A stretch of 64,000 bases of DNA from CAVVIO01 sp963748095 (GCA_963748095.1 CAVVIO010000097.1:1-64000), one strand, 5' to 3'; counted from the first letter of the stretch, positions 9,054 through 17,306 are shown. Notes: generated by a model from the letters alone, not told the origin. Numbers and translations are program-made.

Positions 9054-9084
9054 GCGATGAAAAAACGAATTTAATATAATCCTT

Positions 9085-9489
9085 ATGCAATTAAATTTTA
9101 CAGTATTAAAAGATATTTATGTGGTTTGCAGGTTTAAAAATGATGCTGATATTCCGGAATGGGTAGAGAGATCTGATTTCTATTCAGAAACAAGAACCAG
9201 TGACGAATTATCGATAGTTTGTAAACAGCCTGATTCAGTAACCAACGATTGCGTTGCAAAAACCGGTTGGAGAATAATTAAAATACAGGGATTCCTGGAT
9301 TTTTCGCTAATAGGTATTATTGCAGAAATCTCAGGGATATTTAAAGAAAATAATATTTCCGTATTTACTGTTTCCACATACAATACCGATTATTTTTTGA
9401 TACAGGACCAACATCTAAGGCGGGCAATTGAGGCATTGGAAGTAAATAACCACCAGATTACATACGAAAACAACGAAAACGTTGGATAG
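9085..9489 (+). CDS. ACT domain protein (COG3603-like)
   Basis: A 134-residue protein. The C-terminal half (residues 62-128) has the ACT pattern: GWRIIKIQGFLDFSLIGIIA, then EISGIFKENNISVFTVSTYN, then DYFLIQDQHLRRAIEAL. The N-terminal half is a second, diverged ACT-like unit ending in the sensor-like stretch DELSIVCKQPDS. The pair resembles CASTOR-like ACT proteins, which bind amino acids. No signal peptide, so cytoplasmic. It has no operon partner; the neighbours are repeats and unrelated small genes. Confidence 0.8.
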   Translation: MQLNFTVLKDIYVVCRFKNDADIPEWVERSDFYSETRTSDELSIVCKQPDSVTNDCVAKTGWRIIKIQGFLDFSLIGIIAEISGIFKENNISVFTVSTYNTDYFLIQDQHLRRAIEALEVNNHQITYENNENVG

Positions 9490-9528
9490 ATGCCGGTTAC
9501 TTTCAGGATGTGAACCGCCAACCATTAA

Positions 9529-9662
9529 TTATAAGCATTCTTTGTAACAGCATTTTGATTTTTAAGATAAAAAATTTAACTTGTTATTGTTTTAACGATT
9601 GACTTACAGTAACGTTAAGGATGATGACAAGATCAGGTGGGATTCAGGAAAGGGAAGTATCA
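9529..9662 (+). repeat. Family B repeat, copy 2
   Basis: Matches the block at 1158-1284 in order and spacing: ATAAGCATTCTTTGTAA, TTTTGATTTTTAAGATAAA, TTTAACTTGTTATTG, GACTTACAGTAACGTTAAGGA, GGATTCAGGAAAGGGAAGT. It begins about 40 bases after the ACT gene. The two copies differ at roughly a quarter of positions by eye, so they are old. Confidence 0.65.
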
Positions 9663-9746
9663 TCCATCTTTCGGAAAAGTGCTTCAGATGAATTATATAA
9701 ACAATGGTTACAAAATTTATCTGAGAATGAACAAGCTGCCATCTAA
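9621..9746 (+). CDS. Possible 41-residue peptide or gene remnant
   Basis: From ATG 9621 the frame reads MMTRSGGIQEREVSSIFRKS and ends at a TAA at 9744-9746, 12 bases before the next gene. The second half (SASDELYKQWLQNLSENEQA) has protein-like composition with an amphipathic helix, while the first half is family B repeat sequence. It may be the tail of a lost gene. Low confidence. Confidence 0.25.
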   Translation: MMTRSGGIQEREVSSIFRKSASDELYKQWLQNLSENEQAAI

Positions 9747-9758
9747 AATATCATTGCC

Positions 9759-10728
9759 ATGAAATATATGATCTTTCTTATCACGGTTTTTGTTTGTTCC
9801 GATCTCTTTATCACAGGATTGTACTATTAATGTCCAGATCAAAGATGAATACTTTACCGATTCTCAGATCTTATCGGTACGTGAAATCATTTCGGATACG
9901 AACCATATGTATAAAGACAGCGTGATACTTCCAAAGGATATTACAGACAAGTATCTCGGACTGCTGTCGGCGGTATACGATCAACATTCCGGACTTACAG
10001 ACAGTCTTTTCAATACTAAATCCATCCATATTTACCCGTATCCCTATGAGCTTCCCTACACACAAATGGTTATTCAGACAGACGCATCATTTGACTGGGT
10101 TAATAACTATATTCATGACAGCGTTGTCTCGGGGAATGCCAAATTCGATTCCATCACATCGTTGTATGGTTTAAAACTCAAATCCGGTCTTTACCTGAGC
10201 TCTGATACATTTTTATATATAGGATCATCAAACATACTCAATCTGAAGCCCCTGGTCGGTGTATTTGAATCCATCAAGGGTATTGACTCTGCCTACCCGG
10301 ATTATTCGTTTGGTGGTGACGGGGATAATATCGAGGCGACCTTTAGTAACGATACGGCTCACATCGTTTTTTCAACGGGATGGGGAGACTGCCTGTCAGG
10401 TTGCATAAGCCATCATTACTGGGAATTCTCGGTTGTTAACTGCATACTGGAATTAGTGCGAAGCTACGGGGATCCTTTATCCCATATCGATGAAATGAGA
10501 TCATCCGGATTGACGGTCTTTCCGAATCCTTTTACAAACAAAATTTTTATAAATAATCCGCAGCATGAAAACTATTCCCTGTTTGTACATACAATTCAGG
10601 GAAAATTACTCTATACCCGACAGGCAACAACTGAAAGTATCGATCTGTCGATGCTCGGTACAGGAATATATTTTTTAACCATTGAATCTGATAAAGGATC
10701 GAAAACGGTGAAAATAATTAAACGGTAG
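9759..10728 (+). CDS. Secreted protein with T9SS sorting domain, frameshifted signal peptide
   Basis: ATG 9759 begins MKYMIFLITV. Deleting one T from the TTTTT run at 9787-9791 joins this to LFVPISLSQDCTINV, giving a complete signal peptide on a protein of about 322 residues. Without the fix the main frame has only a TTG at 9790. The middle domain is unrecognised; it has GGDGDNIEATF and two Cys in WGDCLSGC. Residues from about 245 (LTVFPNPFTNKIFINN to LGTGIYFLTIESDKGSKTVK) are a type A T9SS C-terminal domain, so the product should be exported through the outer membrane. Confidence 0.7.
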
Positions 10729-10784
10729 GATGCATCCCCCGGATCGAATAGGTTTTATGAATAAAGCTATTTTTCAATAAAAAA

Positions 10785-11210
10785 ATGAAATTAAAAAGTC
10801 ATAGTCAGCTAAAAGCAATCATTCTGATACCGCTGGCAATTTTTGCTTTTTTTGAAATTACAATGATAAGTATAGTTTTTAGTTACCTTAATCAGTCAGA
10901 CCTGACTCCAAAACAAGATCAATTGAATTTTCTGAATTATCTGCTTCCTTAAATATTGACTATTGGTTTTATATTTTATTTTACTATTTATCAGATTAAA
11001 GATCATAAAGAATATTCAAGGACAATTAAATGGAGCAGGTTAATAATTATTCTGATTTCAGCAATAATTGCAATTCTATGGCAATTTAAACATATAATAT
11101 GGCAGTTTCAAAAAGAACATTTTTACCTATTAGAAATTGGATCGTATCTGATTGGATTTATGTTTACGTTAGCATCTGTATTCACAGAATTCAAAAAAGC
11201 AATAAAATAA
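10785..11210 (+). pseudogene. Small membrane protein with in-frame stop
   Basis: One continuous frame from ATG 10785 (MKLKSHSQLKAIILIPLAIF) to the stop at 11210 is interrupted by TAA at 10950-10952. Both sides are hydrophobic with matching style: helices near residues 10-32, 60-76, 88-106 and 118-136, so the intact protein would be a four-helix membrane protein of about 141 residues. Unlike the other broken genes here, this is a substitution-type lesion in the same frame. A restart at TTG 10956 would give 84 residues. Family not recognised. Confidence 0.55.
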
Positions 11211-11221
11211 ACCAACCATAT

Positions 11222-11320
11222 CCCCATCTGGTTCCAGATTATAGTAAAAAAAATAAAAAAACTGGTTCAGTGCCTACCTGGTTGGTCAGACATGTCGCAC
11301 TTAGACCTTTTTGTTTTAAG
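11222..11320 (+). terminator. Family C terminator, copy 1
   Basis: Shared left motif CTGGTTCCAGATTA, an A-rich stretch, then GGTTCAGTGC (11264-11273) and, 23 bases on, GCACTTAGACC (11297-11307) followed by TTTTTGTTTT. The inner GTGC/GCAC pair is specific to this copy. It follows the broken membrane-protein gene. Confidence 0.6.
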
Positions 11321-11546
11321 CAGTAATCTGCCGGCCAGGCAGATCCGCTTCATTCATAACTCATAACTCATCATTTATAACTCGTCTCTCACCTCTCAAG
11401 GCTAAAGGTACACTATAATAATCCAAATATTAAATTTTGATTAGAGTCATAAAAACCATTAATTTCGCGAAACAAACTTTTATATAACATATTGACGTAT
11501 GAACGATTTGGTAACAAAACATTCGTATGCAAAAAAGTTAACAAAC
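11321..11546 (+). other. Non-coding gap with short TAACTCA repeats
   Basis: Contains a run of near-identical words (CATAACTCATAACTCATCAT then TATAACTCG) at about 11352-11385 and then AT-rich sequence up to the glycosidase. No promoter box that I can place with confidence. Confidence 0.4.
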
Positions 11547-12935
11547 ATGAAAAAACAAACTATGAGAATTACATTGATTGCCTTAACAATTGGATTTTGC
11601 ACGCTTCAGATTTACGGGCAGAATACGCCGCTTCTTAAAATTAGCAATGACCACCATTATATAGTAACTGAGGAGAATAAACCCTTCTTTTGGTTAGGTG
11701 GTACCGCCTGGGAATTAATACATCGCCTAAACAAAGAAGATGCCAGGTATTATCTATCTGACAGGGCAAACAAGGGATTTACCGTTATACAGACAGTAAT
11801 TCTTGCAGAACTTGATGGATTAAATACGCCTAATGCTTATGGCCAATTGCCTTTAATTGATAATGACCCAACCAAACTCAATGAAAAATATTTTGAGTAT
11901 GTCGATTACATAATTCAACAAGCAGATAGTCTGGGATTATACATTGGTCTTCTACCTACCTGGGGAGATAAATGGAACAAAAAATGGGGTACTGGTCCCG
12001 TGATCTTCACCCCCGAAAATGCTGAAAAATATGGAGAGCTATTAGCCCATCGATACAAATCCCAGGAAAATATAATTTGGATATTAGGGGGAGACAGGGC
12101 TCCTGAAAATGATGAGCAATATGCTATTGTTAATTCAATGGCGAAAGGAATCAGAAAATTTGATAAAAGGCATTTAATCTCCTATCATCCTGTTGGGGCA
12201 AAAATAGCCTCAGAATTCTTCAATAAAAATTGGCTTGATATTGATATGTTTCAGAGTGGACATAGTCGAAACACTAAAGAATATGAATATGTGCTTAAAA
12301 GCAGAAGCAATTCAACAGCCAGACCTGTGATAAATGGAGAAGCCCGGTACGAGAATATTCCGGATCGATTCTGGGAGAACCACATTAATGTTTGGTTAGA
12401 CGATGCAGATGTGCGGACCTCTGCCTATTGGACCATGCTTAGTGGTGCAGCCGGATATACCTATGGCTGTAATGACATTTGGCAAATGTATGATTATACT
12501 AAAAATCCTATTATTAATGCGAGAACTGACTGGAAAGAATCTATGCATCTTCCCGGATCTACTCAAATGAAATTTATGAAAGATTTTTTTGAGATTTTTC
12601 CATGGCAGAAAATGGTTTATAATCAATCCATTTTAGTAAACGATAATCCTGAAGATGAATCATACATTGTCTGTGCAGTTGGCCCTCTCAAGGATTTCGT
12701 TATTTCGTATACACCCTATGGTAAGCCAATTAAACTTAACCTAACTCAACTTAATTGTGAAAGAGTTCATGCATATTGGTTTAATCCCAGAAGCGGAAAA
12801 GTAAAAAAAATTGGAGATTTCCCAACGAAAGAATCAATTGAGTTTAAACCATGGTCATCTGGACGAGGTAGTGATTTTATTCTCGTAGTAATGGATACTA
12901 ATTCAACTTATAAACTAACATCATTGAATGATTAA
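11547..12935 (+). CDS. GH140-type glycoside hydrolase (DUF4038)
   Basis: I choose ATG 11547 (MKKQTMRITLIALTIGFCTL), which gives a standard signal peptide cut near IYGQ; an in-frame ATG at 11499 adds 16 residues. The opening KPFFWLGGTAWELIHRLNKE and RANKGFTVIQTVILAE are characteristic of the DUF4038/GH140 (beta/alpha)8 barrel. Likely acid and nucleophile are the Asp of ILGGDRAPEND and the Glu of VINGEARYEN, by analogy with the family. The C-terminal 90 residues (AVGPLKDFVISYTPYG onward) are the beta domain usual in the family. Known GH140 enzymes are apiosidases acting on rhamnogalacturonan-II; the substrate here is inferred. No SusCD pair is adjacent. Confidence 0.8.
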   Translation: MKKQTMRITLIALTIGFCTLQIYGQNTPLLKISNDHHYIVTEENKPFFWLGGTAWELIHRLNKEDARYYLSDRANKGFTVIQTVILAELDGLNTPNAYGQLPLIDNDPTKLNEKYFEYVDYIIQQADSLGLYIGLLPTWGDKWNKKWGTGPVIFTPENAEKYGELLAHRYKSQENIIWILGGDRAPENDEQYAIVNSMAKGIRKFDKRHLISYHPVGAKIASEFFNKNWLDIDMFQSGHSRNTKEYEYVLKSRSNSTARPVINGEARYENIPDRFWENHINVWLDDADVRTSAYWTMLSGAAGYTYGCNDIWQMYDYTKNPIINARTDWKESMHLPGSTQMKFMKDFFEIFPWQKMVYNQSILVNDNPEDESYIVCAVGPLKDFVISYTPYGKPIKLNLTQLNCERVHAYWFNPRSGKVKKIGDFPTKESIEFKPWSSGRGSDFILVVMDTNSTYKLTSLND

Positions 12936-12936
12936 C

Positions 12937-12990
12937 CCTTTTTTGTTTTTGAGTCAGCCAGAAATGGCTTCACTCATAACACACCTTATC
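12937..12990 (+). terminator. Family C terminator, partial copy 2
   Basis: Only the right flank is present: ACCCTTTTTTGTTTTTGAG, then GCCAGAAATGGCTTCACTCA, the same words that follow the hairpin in copies 3 and 4. The left arm is missing, so it may no longer terminate. It begins two bases after the glycosidase stop. Confidence 0.45.
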
Positions 12991-13003
12991 CCGGTTAATA
13001 TTG

Positions 13004-13071
13004 TCAGAATTCATGATTTGTTTTTTTATGGAATAACTGTTACATTTAGAAGGTAAAGGGCAGGCAGGAAA
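13004..13071 (+). repeat. Family A repeat, degenerate copy 6
   Basis: Retains AGAATTCATGATTTGTTTTT then GGAATAACTGTTACATTTAG and AAAGGGCAGGCAGGA. The left arm AACAGTT is lost. The most diverged copy. Confidence 0.6.
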
Positions 13072-13128
13072 ATTAGTTATAAGTCTCGCCCGGAACATAA
13101 TCCGATTTAAAATATGCTTAGATTTTGT

Positions 13129-13136
13129 TATCTTTG
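13129..13136 (+). promoter_or_regulatory. -7 box (TATCTTTG) of the UPF0175 gene
   Basis: Perfect match to the Bacteroidota TAnnTTTG box, 15 bases before the ATG at 13152. It lies downstream of the in-frame codon at 13125, so translation must start at 13152. I see no clear TTTG at -33. Confidence 0.6.
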
Positions 13137-13151
13137 AAAAAAAGCAGAAAA

Positions 13152-13394
13152 ATGAAAACTATACTCATAAATATACCTGAATCATTGGATTTAAATGACA
13201 GAGAAGCAAAAATGTTACTTGCATCCCGACTTTATGAAAAAGGTAAACTTACCTTGGGACAAGGAGCAGAGATGGTCGGGTTGTCAAAATCTACGTTTAT
13301 GGAATTGTTAGGGGATTATGGTGTAGCTTTGATAAATCATTCACCTTCTGATTTAGACACTGATACAGACAATGCAAAGAATTATAGTATCTGA
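13152..13394 (+). CDS. UPF0175-type antitoxin
   Basis: An 80-residue protein, MKTILINIPESLDLNDREAK onward. It contains the UPF0175 core: LLASRLYEKGKLTLGQGAEM followed by VGLSKSTFMELLGDYGVALI, which forms a helix-turn-helix-like unit. UPF0175 proteins are usually antitoxins paired with DUF3368 PIN-like toxins, and that gene overlaps it here by 23 bases (13372-13394). The start is fixed by the -7 box at 13129. The operon probably autoregulates, as is usual for the class. Confidence 0.85.
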   Translation: MKTILINIPESLDLNDREAKMLLASRLYEKGKLTLGQGAEMVGLSKSTFMELLGDYGVALINHSPSDLDTDTDNAKNYSI

Positions 13395-13826
13395 TACCAG
13401 TTGCCTGATTTTGTTGCATAAAATCGGACTTATTACATTGCTCAAATCATTGTTTGGAAAAATTACGATAACATCAACGATTTCGAAAGAATTTAGAATA
13501 AGCTTCCTGATTTTATAAGCATCGAAGATCCTAAAGATAAAATGTACCAGAGAATATTGGAAGGATTTTTAGATCCGGGAGAAGCAAGTGCAATTGCTTT
13601 GGCATTAGAAAAGGAAGATTGTCTGTTAATTATGGATGAATCTAAAGGAAGAAGAGAAGCACAACTATTAAAACTAAATGTTACCGGAACTATTGGCATT
13701 CTGATTACCGCGAAGGAAAAAGGCATTATTGAATCAATTTCTAACGTAATAGACAAGATTAATCAAACGGATTTCAGAATAAGTGAAGCATTGATACTTG
13801 AAGCAAAAAGAAGATGTAACGAATAA
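13372..13826 (+). CDS. DUF3368 PIN-like toxin, frameshifted
   Basis: ATG 13372 starts MQRIIVSDTSCLILLHKIGL, the typical PIN N-terminus with the first acidic residue in SDTS. The frame stops soon after. One missing base near 13503 (inferred C after AGC) reconnects to ISLPDFISIEDPKDKMYQRI and the rest: GFLDPGEASAIALALEKEDC and LLIMDESKGRREAQ, the conserved DUF3368 acidic core. Intact length would be about 151 residues. DUF3368 proteins are predicted RNases. Either the toxin is truly inactivated or this is a sequence error; the rest of the sequence is undecayed, which favours error or a very recent lesion. Confidence 0.7.
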
Positions 13827-13834
13827 TCCCTCCC

Positions 13835-13935
13835 TTCTGGTCCAAGATTAAAGAAAAAAACAAAAAACTGGTTCAAGTATTTTACTTGGACCTTTTTTGT
13901 TTTTGGGCCGGACAGGAATGTATTTACGTATAGTA
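13835..13935 (+). terminator. Family C terminator, copy 3
   Basis: Left motif CTGGTCCAAGATTAAAG, then arms GGTTCAAGTA (13870-13879) and TACTTGGACC (13883-13892) with a three-base loop, then six T. One wobble pair in ten. This is the best-formed copy and sits just after the toxin stop. Confidence 0.85.
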
Positions 13936-13950
13936 CACCTTGTCCCCCTC

Positions 13951-14100
13951 CCTGTTCAGTAGAATTCCGGATTCACGCAATAACCCGTTAACCGGAACAG
14001 TTGTTTTTTACGGGAATAACTGTTACATTTAGAACGGAAAGGGCAGGCAGGAGAACCATACGTGTGGGGATTGGTTAAGATAACTTACTTACTACACGAT
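13951..14100 (+). repeat. Family A repeat, copy 7 (no head, no tail)
   Basis: Body is consensus-like (AATTCCGGATTCACGCAATA, AACAGTTGTTTTTTACGGG, AATAACTGTTACATTTAG). It then has the GGAGAACCATACGTGTGGGG segment shared with copy 3. No tail follows directly; an orphan tail lies beyond the next gene at 14735. Confidence 0.85.
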
Positions 14101-14200
14101 TACAGATACATTGTTAAAAAGGTAAAAATGGACAAAGATTTAAACAACATTAAGCAAAAGAATGAAATAACCCGCAGATTAAAACTTATTTGTTTTTTAA

Positions 14201-14692
14201 ATGAAAAATATTTATAAAAAAAGATTACAGCTCAGAAAAGAAGTAGTTGTTGAAAAAATACTTAAATCGAAGGAATTCAAAGTGGAAAGAGAATACGGGT
14301 ATGGAGGAGTATTATATGAAGCCTCTCAAATATCATCAATATTTATCAGACAAAGTGATACTTATTCATTTCAATTTTCAGAAAATGCAGGTATGGGTGG
14401 TCTGACTGAAACAATTGGACAACTGGATATAAAAGATATAAATCCCGGCACAGTTGTTAAAGTAAAATTTAACATGGGGGTTCTCCCAATAAACATAGCA
14501 CAATATACATTTGCAGTATTCTTAATTGGTGGATTTATAGATTGGATGATTCAACCCAGTATGTTAGCTTATTTATTTTTTTTATTAGCCTTTTTTTCAT
14601 TAGTTATATGGATTTTAAAATATTTTTCGATACGATTTATTCTTAAAAAGTTTTCAAAATCTCTTGATGTTGATAGTAAATGGAATGATTAA
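14201..14692 (+). CDS. Hypothetical protein with C-terminal membrane helices
   Basis: A 163-residue protein. Residues 1-95 are soluble (EREYGYGGVLYEASQISSIF, ENAGMGGLTETIG) and may form a small beta domain. Two transmembrane helices follow at about 98-117 and 122-142, ending in a basic tail (RFILKKFSKS). Family not recognised. It sits between the body of repeat copy 7 and an orphan repeat tail, so it may have been inserted into a repeat unit or replaced the normal junction. Confidence 0.6.
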   Translation: MKNIYKKRLQLRKEVVVEKILKSKEFKVEREYGYGGVLYEASQISSIFIRQSDTYSFQFSENAGMGGLTETIGQLDIKDINPGTVVKVKFNMGVLPINIAQYTFAVFLIGGFIDWMIQPSMLAYLFFLLAFFSLVIWILKYFSIRFILKKFSKSLDVDSKWND

Positions 14693-14734
14693 TTACCGGA
14701 ACATGTCAGCTGCAACAAACAATATAATCAAAAT

Positions 14735-14780
14735 AATGATTTATTCTTACAGTAAAACCTTTCAATTGAACTTGTACAGA
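14735..14780 (+). repeat. Family A orphan tail
   Basis: AATGATTTATTCTTACAGTA then TTCAATTGAACTTGTACAGA, nearly identical to the tails of copies 5 and 9, with no body before it. It ends 42 bases before ATG 14822, matching the tail-to-start spacing elsewhere. Confidence 0.8.
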
Positions 14781-14821
14781 GTCTAGTTTGCATAAAATTT
14801 AAACAATCAAACATATAAAAA

Positions 14822-15499
14822 ATGAAAAAATTTAAAATAATTCTTTTTTTGCTGTTTATTACATTCTATCTTAATGGTCAGAGCATTATTGATACAGTTT
14901 TCCTTGATTCAAAATGGAAAGAGACAACTTATGAGCATTCCATTTATTACAGGACAATTTATAAGGATTCAGATGGATTATATACAGTTAAAGATTATTG
15001 GAAAACAGGTGAAATTCAAATGACAGGTAAATATAGCGCTTTACTTCCTGAGACTAGGCAAGGTAAATTTACCTGGTATTATAAAAGCGGAAACATTAAA
15101 CAAATAATTAATTTTAAGAATAATAACATATTAGGTCTGGTTGAAAAATTCGATACAAAAGGAAATCTTGATTTACAATACATTGTTATTACTGACAGTC
15201 TTGACAATGCTAAAGAATTTCATACCCGGATTAATGATTTTAGATATTTTGTTGAACACAAAATTAGATATCCAAAAAATTCAAGAAATGACCTGATAGA
15301 AGGAGAAGTACTCACAAAGTTTTATATAAATAAAAAAGGAGATGTCGAAAGATTAACTATCTTAAAATCAAAAAATGAAGAACTCGACAATAAGGCAAAA
15401 AGAGTGATTTTGTCTTATAAAAAATGGCCAATACCAATATATAAAGGTGAAGCAACGTACATTGAATTTATATTCCCAGTTATCTTTGCTTTAAGATAA
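14822..15499 (+). CDS. Secreted YwqK-like plus TonB C-terminal domain protein
   Basis: Signal peptide residues 1-19 (KIILFLLFITFYLNG-Q). Residues 30-115 hold YwqK/MORN-variant repeats: YWKTGEIQMTGKYSALLPET, GKFTWYYKSGNIKQI, GLVEKFDTKGNLDLQY. Residues 130-225 fit a TonB C-terminal domain: HKIRYPKNSRNDLIEGEVLT, KFYINKKGDVERLTILKS, LDNKAKRVILSYKKWPIP. This arrangement is typical of Bacteroidota secreted proteins annotated as energy transducer TonB, but no transmembrane anchor or Pro-rich linker is present, so coupling to ExbB/D is unlikely. Some YwqK-like proteins are immunity factors; not shown here. Confidence 0.75.
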   Translation: MKKFKIILFLLFITFYLNGQSIIDTVFLDSKWKETTYEHSIYYRTIYKDSDGLYTVKDYWKTGEIQMTGKYSALLPETRQGKFTWYYKSGNIKQIINFKNNNILGLVEKFDTKGNLDLQYIVITDSLDNAKEFHTRINDFRYFVEHKIRYPKNSRNDLIEGEVLTKFYINKKGDVERLTILKSKNEELDNKAKRVILSYKKWPIPIYKGEATYIEFIFPVIFALR

Positions 15500-15517
15500 A
15501 TGAGTAATTACCTTTCA

Positions 15518-15677
15518 CTCGCAGATGTGGATTTGCAGCCCACATCCTGTTCTGTGGAATCCCGGATTCACGCAATATACCCGCTAACCGAAACAGTTGT
15601 TTTTTACAGGAATAACCGTTACATTAAGAATAGAAACGGCAACAGGAAGACGGGGAATGCAGGGGAGGGACTGAAAC
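15518..15677 (+). repeat. Family A repeat, copy 8
   Basis: Head GATGTGG and CCACATC arms are kept; the body reads AACAGTTGTTTTTTACAGG and AATAACCGTTACATTAAG. No tail. It starts 18 bases after the TonB-like gene and ends next to the 3' end of the opposing DUF362 gene, so this copy is not upstream of any gene. Confidence 0.85.
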
Positions 15678-15684
15678 CAGATTA

Positions 15685-17142
15685 TTATTCTTTATAGATC
15701 ATCTCTATCGTATCGATAAAATCAGCGGCTTCCATCCGGCACAGATAAATTCCACTATGAAGACCTTCCACACTCCATTGCAACCGGTGTTCGCCCGCTG
15801 GGACTTCCCCCCGGATCAGTGTCTCGATCTCTTTCCCCGATATGTCATAAATCTTTAACGTCATGAATTCATTTCGCAGCAGATAGAATACTATCATAGT
15901 AGACGAACCGAACGGATTCGGGTAGTTTGCACATAATTTTAAATTCATAGTATTTCCGGAAGTTACATCGTGAATGGATGTACGTGTAATTAAATCCTTA
16001 CCATCACCAACGATGTTGATCTCGTTCAACAGGTTTGTACCAACTTTCTTAGTATGGAGAAGGTCAAGGTAGTTATCGCATTCGGTATCACCATAATCAT
16101 TTGTACCCGGCAACTGAAGTTTTTTCGCTTCACAATTCAATCCCATTAAGGTGGCACCAATGCTGTCGGTGGCAACGGGATCTTTCCCGGCCAGCAGAAC
16201 ATGGCTTTCGTATGGGGCAAAATTCGGGTTCCAGACTCCTTCACCACCTCTGGCATTTTTTATTCCGTCAACTATTGACAGATGGACAGGCCGTGCAGCA
16301 TTCAGATCGCAGATTGATCCCGGTAAAAATGAAGCGGATGAGCCATTCACGGGACTGTGAAGAACTTGCCTGCGATATTGAATTTGCGTTGTTTCATAAT
16401 GCGATTGTGGTACCGTACCAACCTGATTTTTGAGCGCGCCGGTGAAACCTGCTTCTGCATGCTGCTTCAGTTTGGGAATTGAAACATACACATCCGCATC
16501 TTTTAAAATTTGATTCATAGTTAGCGATGAAAAATTAAAATAGCCACTGCCTGTAGGAATATCAACAAACGTACCCTGGCTTAAATCAACAAGGTTGCAG
16601 CCCAAAGAATTCTGAATATCCACATATCCCTGAAAAGGAGAATTGTTAAAGGAGTCTCCACTCCCTAAACTATCTGCTATTATAATATCGCTTGCCTTAA
16701 CACCTGCATCGATGATCAGTTGTGTTACGGCTTTAACTACCGAAGGATGAGTCCACATTGTTTCGGTGATGGGAACTCCATTAAGTTTTGAATTTGTGGC
16801 ACTTCCTGAACCACCGGTCAGATTTATTTTTATAACTACTTTCTTACCCTGGCTGAATAAATCGGAAATTCCACCGATCTGGTCGAAAAGATATTGCACC
16901 TTTTGTTTAATACCGCCGTTAACATCATCATATATGTAACTGTCTGAGGGAGTGTTGGTAGTGTCGGTTATCGCTACCGTAGCTAAATAAGAGGGAACTT
17001 GCTGATAATTGTACGCAAAAACTCCTGATGATTGCATATAAGGCACAACTAATAAACCAGCCGCAGCAGTTCCTGCTATTTTGATAAATTCCCGGCGTGA
17101 AGAATTTGTGTCGTTACTGTGTTCTTTACCCTCTTTTTTCAT
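15685..17142 (-). CDS. Tat-exported DUF362 protein with T9SS C-terminal domain
   Basis: A 485-residue protein. The N-terminus carries a Tat motif, SSRREFIKIAGTAAAGLLVV, so export of the folded protein is expected. Residues 75-400 are DUF362: GKKVVIKINLTGG, MWTHPSVVKAVTQLIIDAG, IADSLGSGDS, DVYVSIPKLKQHAEAGFTGA, LNAARPVHLSIVDGIKNARG, AGKDPVATDSIGATLMG. Residues 405-485 are a type A T9SS domain (NYPNPFGSSTMIVFYLL to GLHSGIYLCRMEA). DUF362 proteins are often linked to redox or [4Fe-4S] modules, but no ferredoxin motif is present. Tat plus T9SS on one protein is notable. It is the only minus-strand gene in the array. Confidence 0.85.
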   Translation of the reverse strand: MKKEGKEHSNDTNSSRREFIKIAGTAAAGLLVVPYMQSSGVFAYNYQQVPSYLATVAITDTTNTPSDSYIYDDVNGGIKQKVQYLFDQIGGISDLFSQGKKVVIKINLTGGSGSATNSKLNGVPITETMWTHPSVVKAVTQLIIDAGVKASDIIIADSLGSGDSFNNSPFQGYVDIQNSLGCNLVDLSQGTFVDIPTGSGYFNFSSLTMNQILKDADVYVSIPKLKQHAEAGFTGALKNQVGTVPQSHYETTQIQYRRQVLHSPVNGSSASFLPGSICDLNAARPVHLSIVDGIKNARGGEGVWNPNFAPYESHVLLAGKDPVATDSIGATLMGLNCEAKKLQLPGTNDYGDTECDNYLDLLHTKKVGTNLLNEINIVGDGKDLITRTSIHDVTSGNTMNLKLCANYPNPFGSSTMIVFYLLRNEFMTLKIYDISGKEIETLIRGEVPAGEHRLQWSVEGLHSGIYLCRMEAADFIDTIEMIYKE

Positions 17143-17306
17143 CTGTTTAAAATTTTTTCCTGTTTGGTTAAATTAATACGATAATATCCGATTACCAAAA
17201 CTAACCGATAAACGGAAGGGAAACAGAATGTTATTTAAAGATAACATTATTCATTCATGTTATACAATACTTTGAATTCTGAGTTTTAACTTCATTTTCT
17301 AAAATT

